DNA from: UMGS1781 sp045650705
GTDB taxonomy: Bacteria; Bacillota; Clostridia; TANB77; CAG-508
Assembly (NCBI GenBank): GCA_045650705.1
Contig: JAZRRK010000001.1
Location: forward strand, 1-45,510
Direction: 5' to 3'
DNA: 45,510 bases
How positions within the stretch are numbered: the first letter of the stretch is position 1; each line of letters begins with the position of its first letter. A model generated the notes under the pieces. The model saw nothing but the letters and a program-made list of their open reading frames with translations. It had not been told where the DNA came from and searched no databases. This document shows, piece by piece, positions 34,867 through 42,707 of the stretch. The position numbers were made by a program, and so were the translations under genes.

Positions 34867-36412
34867 TTGAATGACAAAGATAATGTGAAAAAAGCGTTAT
34901 CAATAATTACAGAAATATATATAATCTTTATAATATTAGTATTTCCAATGTGTGTAGACAGTACACGGATTTTTTAGAATATTGGAATGCAAATACAGAA
35001 TATACTTAGGGATTTCAGTAATGTATATAATTTCTACTTTGACAGCGATAGTTTACTTTTCAATAAGGAAAAAAGAATTATATATAAAACACTTGAAACT
35101 AGATAAAATACAATGGACCGTGATAATATTCTTAGTAATAAATATTATTTCATGCTTTGCGTCACCGTATTTTAGCAAATATAATTTGTTTATTGGGGTA
35201 GGAAGAGGAGAAGGTTTAATAGCGATTACTTTGTATTGTTTAACTTTTTTATTTATTACTCTTTTTGGAGAATTTAAGAAAAGATATATTTTATATTTTT
35301 CAATATCTGCATTGTTGCAAAGCACAATATGCATACTGCAATATATAGGATTTAACCCGTTGAATATGTACCAAGATGGTATTGGAACACATAATGTTAG
35401 CTTTATGGGTACAATAGGAAATAAAGATTTTCTATCAGCAGCATACTGTATATTTGCAATAGTTGCTCTTAGTGATTATATTTTTTCTAGAAACAAGAAA
35501 TATATACAAATAATTCATTTAATTTCTATATTTACGAGTTTTTTTATATTAGGAATATTAAGTGTATTAAGTGGTGGAGTAGCTATTATAGCTACATTAG
35601 TACTAGTTGCACCATATATAATAACCAACTGTAAGAGGTTATCACGAGCTTTAATATCAGGAAGTATGGTTTTACTTGGATATGCAACAAATATAATAAT
35701 AAATCCGACGTACTATTATAATATAGAAAAGTTAAAATTTAATTTGCAATTTAATGAAATATCATTCGCATTAATAATTCTATCAATAATATTAATAGGA
35801 TTGGCGGTATTATTAAAAAAGAGAAAATTTGATTTATCAGTAAATAAAAAAGTAATAAAATCTATTTATATTGTAATGATTTCTATTGTTTTATTGATTG
35901 TATTAGTATTATACTGTATAGATTTTAATTATGGAATATTACATGAAATACATGAAATTATGCATGGTAATCTAGATGACGATTTTGGAACATATAGAGT
36001 ATTTTTATGGAAAAGAGCAATTAAACTAATTGGAGAATATCCAGTAATTGGAACGGGACCAGACACATTTGCTGTTAGATTTATGGATAAATATACTACA
36101 GATATAGCAGAATTAGGAGAATTAACAATAAATGATACTGCTGCTAATGTTTACTTAACAATGGCAGTAAATATTGGAATAATAGGAGCATTAGCTTATT
36201 TGATTTTTATTGGAATGCAAATTGTAAGAGGAATAAAAAACAAAAATAAATATTCAATAGTGTTTTTAATACCAATAATTTGCTATATTATACAAGATTT
36301 TTTCAACTTATGGGTGGTGATTGTTACACCAATATTTTGGACACTAATGTCAATACACTATATTAGTTGCAAAAGAAAAATAATTGAAGGGGAAGAAAAA
36401 AATGAAAAATAA
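34867..36412 (+). CDS. Wzy/O-antigen-ligase-like membrane polymerase; +1 frameshift at CGG 34966
   Basis: A polytopic membrane protein of the O-antigen ligase/Wzy polymerase type, which joins lipid-linked glycans outside the membrane. The first frame starts at TTG 34867 behind AGGAGG and gives 33 codons forming the first helix (IYIIFIILVFPMCVDST). At CGG 34966 it runs into TAG two codons later. Skipping C34966 gives T-GFFRILECKYRIYLG and 481 more codons, total 514. GFF.I.E.KYR after helix 1 is what I expect in clostridial relatives (usually GYFDI.EAKY). About ten more helices, a large loop with GNKDFLSAAY and IGTGPDTFAVRFMDKY, and the Wzy-typical Asp/His-rich loop near residue 340 follow. First gene of an operon with the NATSS-repeat and TraX genes. 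Confidence 0.82.
34966..34968 (+). other. CGG frameshift site 4 (Wzy-like gene)
   Basis: The frame from TTG 34867 reads GAC AGT ACA CGG ATT TTT TAG. Omitting C34966 gives ACA GGA TTT TTT AGA and enters the long downstream frame. Without this join the large gene would have neither a ribosome site nor its first membrane helix. Confidence 0.8.
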
Positions 36413-36980
36413 AAATAATATAAAAACAAATAATAAATTTATAAAAATATTAATAGCAATAATAATGATTATGGGATTAATAATTTGTGCTGATATTGTA
36501 ATAAAAAAAGTTAATATACAAGGTTTAGAAGGATATATGTACAGTTTGGCTTCAGATATAGTAAATATTAACTTAACAGGAGAAAATGCTACATGCAGTA
36601 ATGCGACAAGTTCAAACGCAACAAGCTCAAATGCGACAAGTTCAAACGCAACAAGCTCAAATGCAACAAGCTCAAATGTAAACACAATAGTTACAATGAC
36701 TCCAGAAGAAATACACCAAGAAGTAGAAGAAAAATTATATGAAGATTATCAAGAAAAATATTATGAAGAATATGAAAACTATGAGAACTTCTATGAGGTA
36801 AAATATGAAGAGTATTATAATAATAAAGTTGATGAATTAGAGAAAGAAGCGCAAAAAAATGATATGGTAACATTTTTAGAAGATAATAAGATATATATAA
36901 TTATAATAGGAATTGCTGTTCTAACTGCAATAATAACAGGTGTAATCTTAATTGTAGATAAAGCAACAAAAAAATCATAA
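36402..36980 (+). CDS. Two-helix membrane protein with NATSS repeats
   Basis: A 192-residue protein of unknown function. An N-terminal helix (IKILIAIIMIMGLIICADIVI) is followed by a short region and six tandem pentapeptides N-A-T-S-S (the first degenerate). An acidic, tyrosine-rich coiled-coil-like stretch (EEKLYEDYQEKYYEEYENYENF) and a C-terminal helix (IYIIIIGIAVLTAIITGVIL) with a basic tail complete it. Both ends are in the membrane, so the repeat and coil probably form an external loop. Start at ATG 36402 with AAGGGGAAG upstream; it overlaps the Wzy-like gene by 11 bases, so the two are coupled. The repeat copy number could vary by slippage. Confidence 0.75.
   Translation: MKNKNNIKTNNKFIKILIAIIMIMGLIICADIVIKKVNIQGLEGYMYSLASDIVNINLTGENATCSNATSSNATSSNATSSNATSSNATSSNVNTIVTMTPEEIHQEVEEKLYEDYQEKYYEEYENYENFYEVKYEEYYNNKVDELEKEAQKNDMVTFLEDNKIYIIIIGIAVLTAIITGVILIVDKATKKS
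36585..36674 (+). repeat. Tandem 15-bp repeat (6 units) in the NATSS gene
   Basis: Units of 15 bases, AATGCGACAAGTTCA and AACGCAACAAGCTCA alternating, so there is a 30-bp higher-order period repeated twice. A degenerate first unit and a mixed last unit flank it. In-frame, so length changes keep the gene open. Confidence 0.9.
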
Positions 36981-36998
36981 TATTAGAGGGCACAATTT

Positions 36999-37808
36999 AT
37001 GGGAGAAACAAAAAAAATAGGATTTACATCAAATGTATTAAAAATAATAGTAATAATAGTAATGATAATAGACCATGTAGGTATGTATATGCATAGTGAT
37101 TTTTTTTACGATAGATACTATTTACTGAGAAGCATAGGAAGAATGGCGATGCCAATATTTGCATATTTACTTGTTCAAGGATTTTTCTATACAAAAAACT
37201 TAAAAAAATTTATATATAGAGTATTCTGTATTGCTATAATTTCGCAAATAGTTCTCTTTGTTATGGGATTTATAAATGAAACAATTTATTATAGCAAAGG
37301 AATATGTCTACATAGAAATTTGAATGTATTATTTTCATATACATTATCATTACTATTAATCACTGCTATAGATAGAAAACAAATAATATGTAAATTAAGC
37401 GAAGATAAAAATCTAATTATTAGAATAAATATATTTGTTTTAATTGCAGTAGCATATTTAAAGCTAAATATAGAGTTCGGACTAAGAATACCATTTCTAT
37501 TCCTTGAAATGTATGCGATAGAAAGATTATTTATGGATAAAGGAAAACTATTGCATAAAAGAGAATTTAATAGAAAAATTGAAAAAATAAAATACAAAAC
37601 AGCATATTTAGCGTGTATACTAATTGCATTCGCTTCTTTATTAATATTTTTAGAAAATAGTACAGGTTGTAAATATGCAATGCTAGGTAGTATAGTACTC
37701 ATAGGAATGTATAATGGTAATCGAGGCAAGAATAATAAGTTTATACAATATATTTTTTACGCGATTTATCCTTTACAGCATATATTGTTATATATTTTAT
37801 CAATATAA
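36999..37808 (+). CDS. TraX-family membrane protein
   Basis: A 269-residue integral membrane protein of the TraX family. VLKIIVIIVMIIDHVGMYMH at the N terminus and LRSIGRMAMPIFAYLLVQGFFYTKNLKKFIYR are the family hallmarks. RNLNVLFSYTLSLLLI and the C-terminal YIFYAIYPLQHILLYIL match the rest. Six to eight helices. TraX is an acyltransferase-3-like protein first described for acetylation of F-pilin; chromosomal homologues in Firmicutes are probably surface-modifying. It is 18 bases after the NATSS-repeat gene and ended by a hairpin, closing the Wzy operon. Role here (modifying the polymer made by the Wzy-like enzyme) is inference. Confidence 0.9.
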   Translation: MGETKKIGFTSNVLKIIVIIVMIIDHVGMYMHSDFFYDRYYLLRSIGRMAMPIFAYLLVQGFFYTKNLKKFIYRVFCIAIISQIVLFVMGFINETIYYSKGICLHRNLNVLFSYTLSLLLITAIDRKQIICKLSEDKNLIIRINIFVLIAVAYLKLNIEFGLRIPFLFLEMYAIERLFMDKGKLLHKREFNRKIEKIKYKTAYLACILIAFASLLIFLENSTGCKYAMLGSIVLIGMYNGNRGKNNKFIQYIFYAIYPLQHILLYILSI

Positions 37809-37814
37809 TATAAA

Positions 37815-37852
37815 TAGCAGGATAAGCTTTGATATCCTGCTATCTTTCTTTA
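37815..37852 (+). terminator. Terminator of the Wzy-TraX operon
   Basis: TAGCAGGATA and TATCCTGCTA form a perfect 10-bp stem, followed by TCTTTCTTTAT. Confidence 0.8.
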
Positions 37853-37879
37853 TAAATTGGCACAGATGTTTTAAAATTC

Positions 37880-37908
37880 TTGCAGACTGAGCAGAAAAAT
37901 GATATAAT
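37880..37908 (+). promoter_or_regulatory. Promoter of the VanW-dltA-dltC operon
   Basis: TTGCAG at 37880-37885, 17 bases, TATAAT at 37903-37908. Confidence 0.8.
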
Positions 37909-37940
37909 AAAAGATATATAAATATATTTGGGTGATAAGT

Positions 37941-38768
37941 ATGAAAAAAGAAAGAAAACTATTTTGTGAATATGGTAGAGTTTGTTATGAAATTGCACTA
38001 TTTAAAGAAGCAAGAAAAAAAGATTTTAAAGACTGGAGAGCAGGTAGAAAATTTGCAAAAAAATTTAATAAAGAAAATTTTGAATATATTTGGAAAGGTG
38101 ATACAAAGTTATTATTAAGAGAATTACCAGGTGTAGATATGCAACTACAGAGAAACAAAGTTGTTAACCTTACACTTGCTGGCAAAAAAATAGATGGAAT
38201 AATAGTAAATCCAGGAGAAGAATTCTCTTTTTGGAACTTGGTAGGAAGAACTAGAAAGGGCTATTTAGAAGGAATGGTTATACATAATGAAAAGATTGGA
38301 AAGGGAATTGGAGGAGGCCTTTGCCAAATGGCTAATATGATACATTGGTTAGTACTGCATACACCAATGGAAGTTACGGAGTTACACCATCATTCAGATG
38401 CACTATTTCCAGATGTAAAAAGAAGAGTTCCATTTGGAACAGGCACATCAATTTGTTATAAAGCTCTTGACTATAGATTTAAAAATACAACTAAATATCC
38501 TATACAAATAAGAGTATGGCTTGATGACACAATGCTATATGGAGAGATAAGGTCAACGGAGCCATTAAATGAAAAATATACAATAATTGAAGAAGATAAT
38601 CATTATGCAAAAGACGAAAAAGGTGTATTTTATAGAAATAGTAAAGTCTATAGAATAATTACAGACAAGAAAACCAAAGAACAAATAAAAAAGGAACTTA
38701 TTTTAAAAAATCATTCAAAAGTAATGTATGATTATTCATTAATACCTAAAGAAGAAATAAGGGTGTAG
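37941..38768 (+). CDS. VanW-family protein
   Basis: A 275-residue protein with the VanW domain: NLTLAGKKIDGIIVNPGEEFSFWNLVG, then GYLEGMVIHNEKIGKGIGGGLCQMANMIHWL, ELHHHSDALFPDVKRRVPFGTG and DYRFKNTTKYPIQI, all family hallmarks. VanW was named from vancomycin-resistance clusters but its biochemical role is unknown. There is no signal peptide; the C-terminal ~50 residues are a charged tail. Start at ATG 37941 with GGGTGAT upstream; GTG 37932 lies within that site. Four bases separate it from the DltA-like gene, so the three genes form one operon on teichoic-acid or wall modification, by context only. Confidence 0.9.
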   Translation: MKKERKLFCEYGRVCYEIALFKEARKKDFKDWRAGRKFAKKFNKENFEYIWKGDTKLLLRELPGVDMQLQRNKVVNLTLAGKKIDGIIVNPGEEFSFWNLVGRTRKGYLEGMVIHNEKIGKGIGGGLCQMANMIHWLVLHTPMEVTELHHHSDALFPDVKRRVPFGTGTSICYKALDYRFKNTTKYPIQIRVWLDDTMLYGEIRSTEPLNEKYTIIEEDNHYAKDEKGVFYRNSKVYRIITDKKTKEQIKKELILKNHSKVMYDYSLIPKEEIRV

Positions 38769-38771
38769 TAA

Positions 38772-40247
38772 ATGATTTTAGATGATATATTAAAGAAAAT
38801 AACTGAAAATCAAGAAAATGTAGCTTATACAGTTGAAGGGAACATATATAGATATAAAGATTTATATAAATATGTGTGTAACATTTATAAAAAAATATTA
38901 GAAGATAATCCAACTAAAAAACCTGTAATAGTATATGGAGAGAAGGAAATATACATGAAAGCTACATTTTTAGCATGCTCATTTGCTGGAATGGCGTATG
39001 TCCCAGTAGATTGCAGTATGGCAAGTAGTAGAGTTGATTCCATCATAAGTCAAGTCAAACCTGGATTGATAGTAGGCGATTTTGAAAAGTATGGAATAAA
39101 ATCTATTTCAAAAAATCAGATAGAAGGAATAATGGAAAGAGAATGTTATGAAGAAATAGATAAAATTTATATGGAACCTAATGACATATATTATATAATA
39201 TTTACATCAGGAAGCACAGGTATTCCAAAGGGTGTAAAGATAACATATAATAATTTGAATTCATGTGTAAACTGGCTAAAAGAAATAGCTAATATAAAAA
39301 AAGGAGTAATTTTAAATCAGGCATCATTTTCATTTGATTTATCAGTTGCAGATTTATACTTAAGTTTGATAAGCGCAAGTGAACATTATATATTAGAAAA
39401 GGCAGTGCAAACAAATTTTAAATTATTATTTGATAGACTGAAAGCTAGCAATGCTACATTTGCAGTAATGACGCCATCATTTGCAGAGTTATTACTGTTA
39501 GATAAATCTTTTAACGATGGATTATTACCAAATTTAAGAACAATATTATTTTGCGGAGAAAAATTATTAGAGACAACAGTAAGGAACATATATGCAAGAT
39601 TTAAAAATATAACTATTATAAATTCATATGGACCGACAGAATGTACGTTTGCAGTAACAAGTATTGAAATAGATAGAAATTTAATAGAAGACAACATTTC
39701 AATAGGTATGCCCAAAAAAGATGTAAAGATATTTATTGTGGATGAAAATCTAAAAGAATTAGAAGATGGAAAAGTAGGGGAAATTTTAATAGCAGGAAAA
39801 AGCGTTGCTGATGGATATATAGGAGCTCAAAACAATACTTTTATTAATTATAACGGAAATAAAGCATATTTAACAGGAGATTTAGGATACAAGAAGAATG
39901 GAAATTTATACTATCATAGCAGAAAAGATAAGCAAATAAAATACAAAGGATATAGAATAGAGTTAAGTGATATAGAAAGCAATTTGTATAGTTTAAATTA
40001 TATTGAAAAAGCTGTTGTAATACCTAAAATATCTGAAGAAAACAAAGTAATCAAAATACTAGCATTTGTGAAATTGAAAGAAGGTATATTAAAAAATGAA
40101 TTAGAGATTAGGAAGGAAATGCTAAATAAAATTCCAGATTATATGTGCCCGAGCATAAATATAGTAGAGAGGTTTCCACTAAATAAAAATGGTAAATGTG
40201 ATGAAAGAAAATTATTGGAGGATTTAAAAAAATGGAAGATAAAATAA
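38772..40247 (+). CDS. dltA: DltA-like D-alanine (amino acid) adenylating ligase
   Basis: A 491-residue ANL-type adenylation enzyme with the size of DltA, which activates D-alanine and loads it on the carrier DltC for teichoic-acid esterification. The core motifs are YYIIFTSGSTGIPKGVKIT, NQASFSFDLSVADLYLSL, IINSYGPTECTFAVTSI, AYLTGDLGYKKNG, DKQIKYKGYRIELSDIE and, at the end, FPLNKNGKCDERKLLE with the catalytic Lys. DLSVADLY and the C-terminal phrase are DltA-like, but a general amino-acid adenylation enzyme is possible. Overlaps the carrier gene by 16 bases. dltB and dltD, needed for export and transfer, are not in the window. Confidence 0.82.
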   Translation: MILDDILKKITENQENVAYTVEGNIYRYKDLYKYVCNIYKKILEDNPTKKPVIVYGEKEIYMKATFLACSFAGMAYVPVDCSMASSRVDSIISQVKPGLIVGDFEKYGIKSISKNQIEGIMERECYEEIDKIYMEPNDIYYIIFTSGSTGIPKGVKITYNNLNSCVNWLKEIANIKKGVILNQASFSFDLSVADLYLSLISASEHYILEKAVQTNFKLLFDRLKASNATFAVMTPSFAELLLLDKSFNDGLLPNLRTILFCGEKLLETTVRNIYARFKNITIINSYGPTECTFAVTSIEIDRNLIEDNISIGMPKKDVKIFIVDENLKELEDGKVGEILIAGKSVADGYIGAQNNTFINYNGNKAYLTGDLGYKKNGNLYYHSRKDKQIKYKGYRIELSDIESNLYSLNYIEKAVVIPKISEENKVIKILAFVKLKEGILKNELEIRKEMLNKIPDYMCPSINIVERFPLNKNGKCDERKLLEDLKKWKIK

Positions 40248-40468
40248 TAGAAATTATTGAAGAGATAAGTGGTTTTGAAAAATTAAGAGAAAACCTTGAA
40301 ATAGATTTACTAGAAACTGAAATTTTAGATTCACTTGCATTTATACAGCTCATAACAACATTAGAGAATGAATTCGATATAGAAATACAACCTACACAAG
40401 TAGAACCAGATACTTGGAGAAAAGTAGATACAATAACAAAATTAGTAGAAAAAATGATAAACAGCTAA
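40232..40468 (+). CDS. dltC: DltC-like carrier protein
   Basis: A 78-residue acyl-carrier-type protein. Helical throughout, with LLETEILDSLAFIQLIT carrying the Ser of the D-S-L motif that receives 4'-phosphopantetheine. FDIEIQPTQVEPDTWRKVDTITKLVEKMI is the typical DltC C-terminal half. It would accept the activated amino acid from the adjacent DltA-like ligase. Translation starts inside the ligase gene (ATG 40232, GGAGG upstream), so stoichiometry is coupled. Confidence 0.88.
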   Translation: MEDKIIEIIEEISGFEKLRENLEIDLLETEILDSLAFIQLITTLENEFDIEIQPTQVEPDTWRKVDTITKLVEKMINS

Positions 40469-40470
40469 AA

Positions 40471-40502
40471 TAGCAGGAGCACAAAATAATGCACTCCTGT
40501 TA
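40471..40502 (+). terminator. Terminator of the dlt-like operon
   Basis: TAGCAGGAG pairs with CTCCTGTTA (one G-U). It lies between convergent dltC-like and cdd genes; the T-run is weak on either strand. Confidence 0.6.
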
Positions 40503-40513
40503 ACTTTAAAATC

Positions 40514-40909
40514 TTATAATTTAAATGAGTGTGGTAACAAATCTTCCAAAGTATATTTTTCAGCAACATCATTATCTGTAAGGGAATAAATCTTAAAATC
40601 TTTATCAACAAATTCAGCCATAAACTGTCTGCAATAGCCACAAGGAGTGCAATTATCGGCTAAAGAAGTTAGTTCGCTCCCGCCACAAACAACTATATAG
40701 TCAAAATCTTTTTCACCTTCTGAAATTGCTTTTAAAAAGGCAACTCGTTCAGCACAAATAGATGCAATTCCAGTATCTTGAATATTACAACCAGAATAAA
40801 TTTTGCCAGATTTAGTAACTAAAGCCGCACCTACGGAATATTTACAATAAGGTACATAAGCATTTTTTCGTACCTCTTTAGCAATTTTAATAGCATCATT
40901 TAAACTCAT
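40514..40909 (-). CDS. cdd: Cytidine deaminase
   Basis: A 131-residue zinc enzyme that deaminates cytidine and deoxycytidine in pyrimidine salvage; normal size for the homotetrameric class. YVPYCKYSVGAALVTKSGKI and SGCNIQDTGIASICAERVAFLKAIS contain the Cys-Ala-Glu motif (zinc ligand and proton shuttle). CTPCGYCRQFMAEF holds the other two Cys ligands. Start at ATG 40909 with GTGAGG six bases upstream; a TTG six codons earlier overlaps that site and is rejected. Own promoter at 40937-40965. Confidence 0.96.
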   Translation of the reverse strand: MSLNDAIKIAKEVRKNAYVPYCKYSVGAALVTKSGKIYSGCNIQDTGIASICAERVAFLKAISEGEKDFDYIVVCGGSELTSLADNCTPCGYCRQFMAEFVDKDFKIYSLTDNDVAEKYTLEDLLPHSFKL

Positions 40910-40936
40910 AAAAAACCTCACTTTCAAATCAAGAAT

Positions 40937-40965
40937 AATATACTACAAAAGTATGGAAAACGCAA
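40937..40965 (-). promoter_or_regulatory. Promoter of cdd
   Basis: Minus strand: TTGCGT (40965-40960), 17 bases, TATATT (40942-40937). Confidence 0.7.
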
Positions 40966-40990
40966 GATAAATCTAATAAAAATAATCGAC

Positions 40991-41026
40991 AAAAAAAGGA
41001 TGCCTTCTTCCATTGCATCCCTTTTT
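40991..41026. terminator. Orphan terminator-like hairpin between divergent genes
   Basis: AAAAAAAGGATGC and GCATCCCTTTTT flank an 11-base loop, giving T-runs on both strands. It lies upstream of the promoters of both cdd (minus) and the XRE gene (plus), so it ends neither of them. Confidence 0.7.
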
Positions 41027-41190
41027 ATACTTATGAATATACCGACATTTGTAAACTTATAAGTTAAATATATTTTACTATACAAAAATCAAAATGTCAA
41101 TATTTTAGGATATAATTTTAGAAAAAATCAATAAAAAATGTAAATTATAAGAATGCAACTAAAAATAACACTAATGTAAACAAAAGTTGC

Positions 41191-41219
41191 TTGAAAAAAA
41201 TAGTGAAATTTTGTAGAAT
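41191..41219 (+). promoter_or_regulatory. Promoter of the XRE gene
   Basis: TTGAAA at 41191-41196, 17 bases, TAGAAT at 41214-41219. It lies over the possible TTG start at 41191, which supports the start at 41242. Confidence 0.75.
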
Positions 41220-41241
41220 AATTACAAAGGAAGTGAGAAAA

Positions 41242-41895
41242 ATGAAATTTAATGAAAATTTAAAATATTTAAGAAAAGAAAGAGGTTTAACACAAGAAAA
41301 ACTAGCTGAAAAATTAAATATTTCAAGACAAGCAGTTGCAAAATGGGAAAATGGAGATTCAATGCCAGATTCTGAAAACTTAAAGGAAATTAGCAATATG
41401 TTTGGTGTTTCAATTGACCAATTATTAGATAATAATAAAGGAAAAAACAATACTTTTTATAAAGATTCATGGATATTGAGGAGTTTTATTTTTAATTTAA
41501 TTTTCCTAAGTTGTTGTGTTGTATGCATGATTATAATTGAGACTATTAATGCAGTAAAAAATTCAGATATACTAGTTTTAGCAGAACTAATGCTTACAGC
41601 AATAATGGAATTAAGTGTAATAATAACATATAAAAATAATTTTATTACTAAAAAAAGAATTATAAATATGCAAGAAACAAAAGAAGGAAAAAAGGAAAGA
41701 ATAAAAATACTTATGCTAAATGCAGTTTTAAATTTTGCAATTTTATTAATGCTACAATTACCAATACCAATAAGTAGTTTGAAAGAGAGATTATTAGTAA
41801 TAGTATTAACGATATTAACGACAATAATGATGTTTGCATATAACTATGCATCTATGAATTTAGATGTAGTAAAATATAATAGAAAGTTAAAATAA
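41242..41895 (+). CDS. Membrane-linked XRE-family regulator
   Basis: A 217-residue protein. Residues 1-65 form a canonical Cro/C1 helix-turn-helix: NLKYLRKERGLTQEKLAEKL, then ISRQAVAKWENGDSMPD and LKEISNMFGVSIDQLL. The remaining part has four hydrophobic helices (LIFLSCCVVCMIIIE, LAELMLTAIMELSVIITY, LNAVLNFAILLMLQL, LVIVLTILTTIMMFAY), so it is a membrane-bound regulator. This layout is common in Clostridia, often with ABC exporters or antimicrobial-peptide response, but no such genes are adjacent. AAAGGAAGTGAG precedes the ATG. Targets unknown. Confidence 0.9.
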   Translation: MKFNENLKYLRKERGLTQEKLAEKLNISRQAVAKWENGDSMPDSENLKEISNMFGVSIDQLLDNNKGKNNTFYKDSWILRSFIFNLIFLSCCVVCMIIIETINAVKNSDILVLAELMLTAIMELSVIITYKNNFITKKRIINMQETKEGKKERIKILMLNAVLNFAILLMLQLPIPISSLKERLLVIVLTILTTIMMFAYNYASMNLDVVKYNRKLK

Positions 41896-41904
41896 ATAAT
41901 TTAA

Positions 41905-41937
41905 AAATCAGTAGATATTTAATATCTGCTGATTTTT
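41905..41937 (+). terminator. Terminator of the XRE gene
   Basis: AAATCAGTAGATATT and AATATCTGCTGATTT, followed by TTT. It covers the long-frame start at 41939 of the next gene, supporting the internal start. Confidence 0.85.
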
Positions 41938-42007
41938 TATGCTAACAATTGAAAATATACAAATTATAAATTATAATAATATAAAAAATAATAGAGGAAG
42001 AAGAACA

Positions 42008-42667
42008 ATGAGAATTAGAAATAAGCCTTGGGCAAAGGAAGAGTTAAATGCAAGTAAATTTTATATACAAAATCCAGAAGATGCAAAAGGAAAATGGAAA
42101 AAATATTTTAAGAACATAGATAATCCAATACATTTAGAATTAGGGTGTGGCAAAGGATATTTTGTAAAAAAAGCAGGAAAAGAAAATCCTCAAACAAATT
42201 ATATAGCAATAGATTTAATAGATGCAATATTAGGGGTAGCAAATAGAAATATAATTGAAGAATTTAATGGTAAAGAAGTTTCAAACATACTTCTTACAAG
42301 ATATGATGTAGAAGAGATAAATAATATATTAGATAAAACAGATAACATTAAACGAATATATATAAACTTCTGTAATCCATGGCCAAAACCAAGACACAAA
42401 AAAAGAAGATTAACACATACGCGTCAGCTAGAAAAGTACAAGCAGTTTTTAAAACCAGAGGGAGAGATATATTTCAAAACTGATGATGACGAACTTTTTA
42501 AGGAAAGTTTAGAATACTTTAAAGAAGCGGGATTTGAAACTATAAAATTAACTTATGACTTAGAACAAGAACCAGACTTTTGGCAAAACATAGAAACAGA
42601 ACATGAGATAAAATTTAAACAGCAAGGTATAAAAATAAAAGCAGCGATATTAAAAAATAACTCATAA
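42008..42667 (+). CDS. trmB: tRNA (guanine-N7-)-methyltransferase
   Basis: A 219-residue SAM-dependent enzyme that forms 7-methylguanosine at position 46 of tRNA. MRIRNKPWAKEELNASKFYI is the typical N terminus. HLELGCGKGYFVKKAGKENP is the SAM-binding loop, YIAIDLIDAI the second motif and IYINFCNPWPKPRHKKRRLTH the signature with the catalytic region; YFKTDDDELFKESLEYF and the TEHEIKFKQQG end also match. AGAGGAAG precedes the ATG. It stands alone; a tRNA-modifying enzyme in a genome with an apparent CGG anomaly is worth noting but there is no direct link. Confidence 0.96.
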   Translation: MRIRNKPWAKEELNASKFYIQNPEDAKGKWKKYFKNIDNPIHLELGCGKGYFVKKAGKENPQTNYIAIDLIDAILGVANRNIIEEFNGKEVSNILLTRYDVEEINNILDKTDNIKRIYINFCNPWPKPRHKKRRLTHTRQLEKYKQFLKPEGEIYFKTDDDELFKESLEYFKEAGFETIKLTYDLEQEPDFWQNIETEHEIKFKQQGIKIKAAILKNNS

Positions 42668-42707
42668 TATGTTTTTGCAAAAAAGTCAATAAAACATAAG
42701 AAAATGC

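Noticed and set aside
41939..42007. Longer N terminus of trmB from ATG 41939
   Set aside because: It begins at the edge of the preceding terminator, lacks a ribosome site, and adds residues not typical of TrmB. ATG 42008 has AGAGGAAG upstream.
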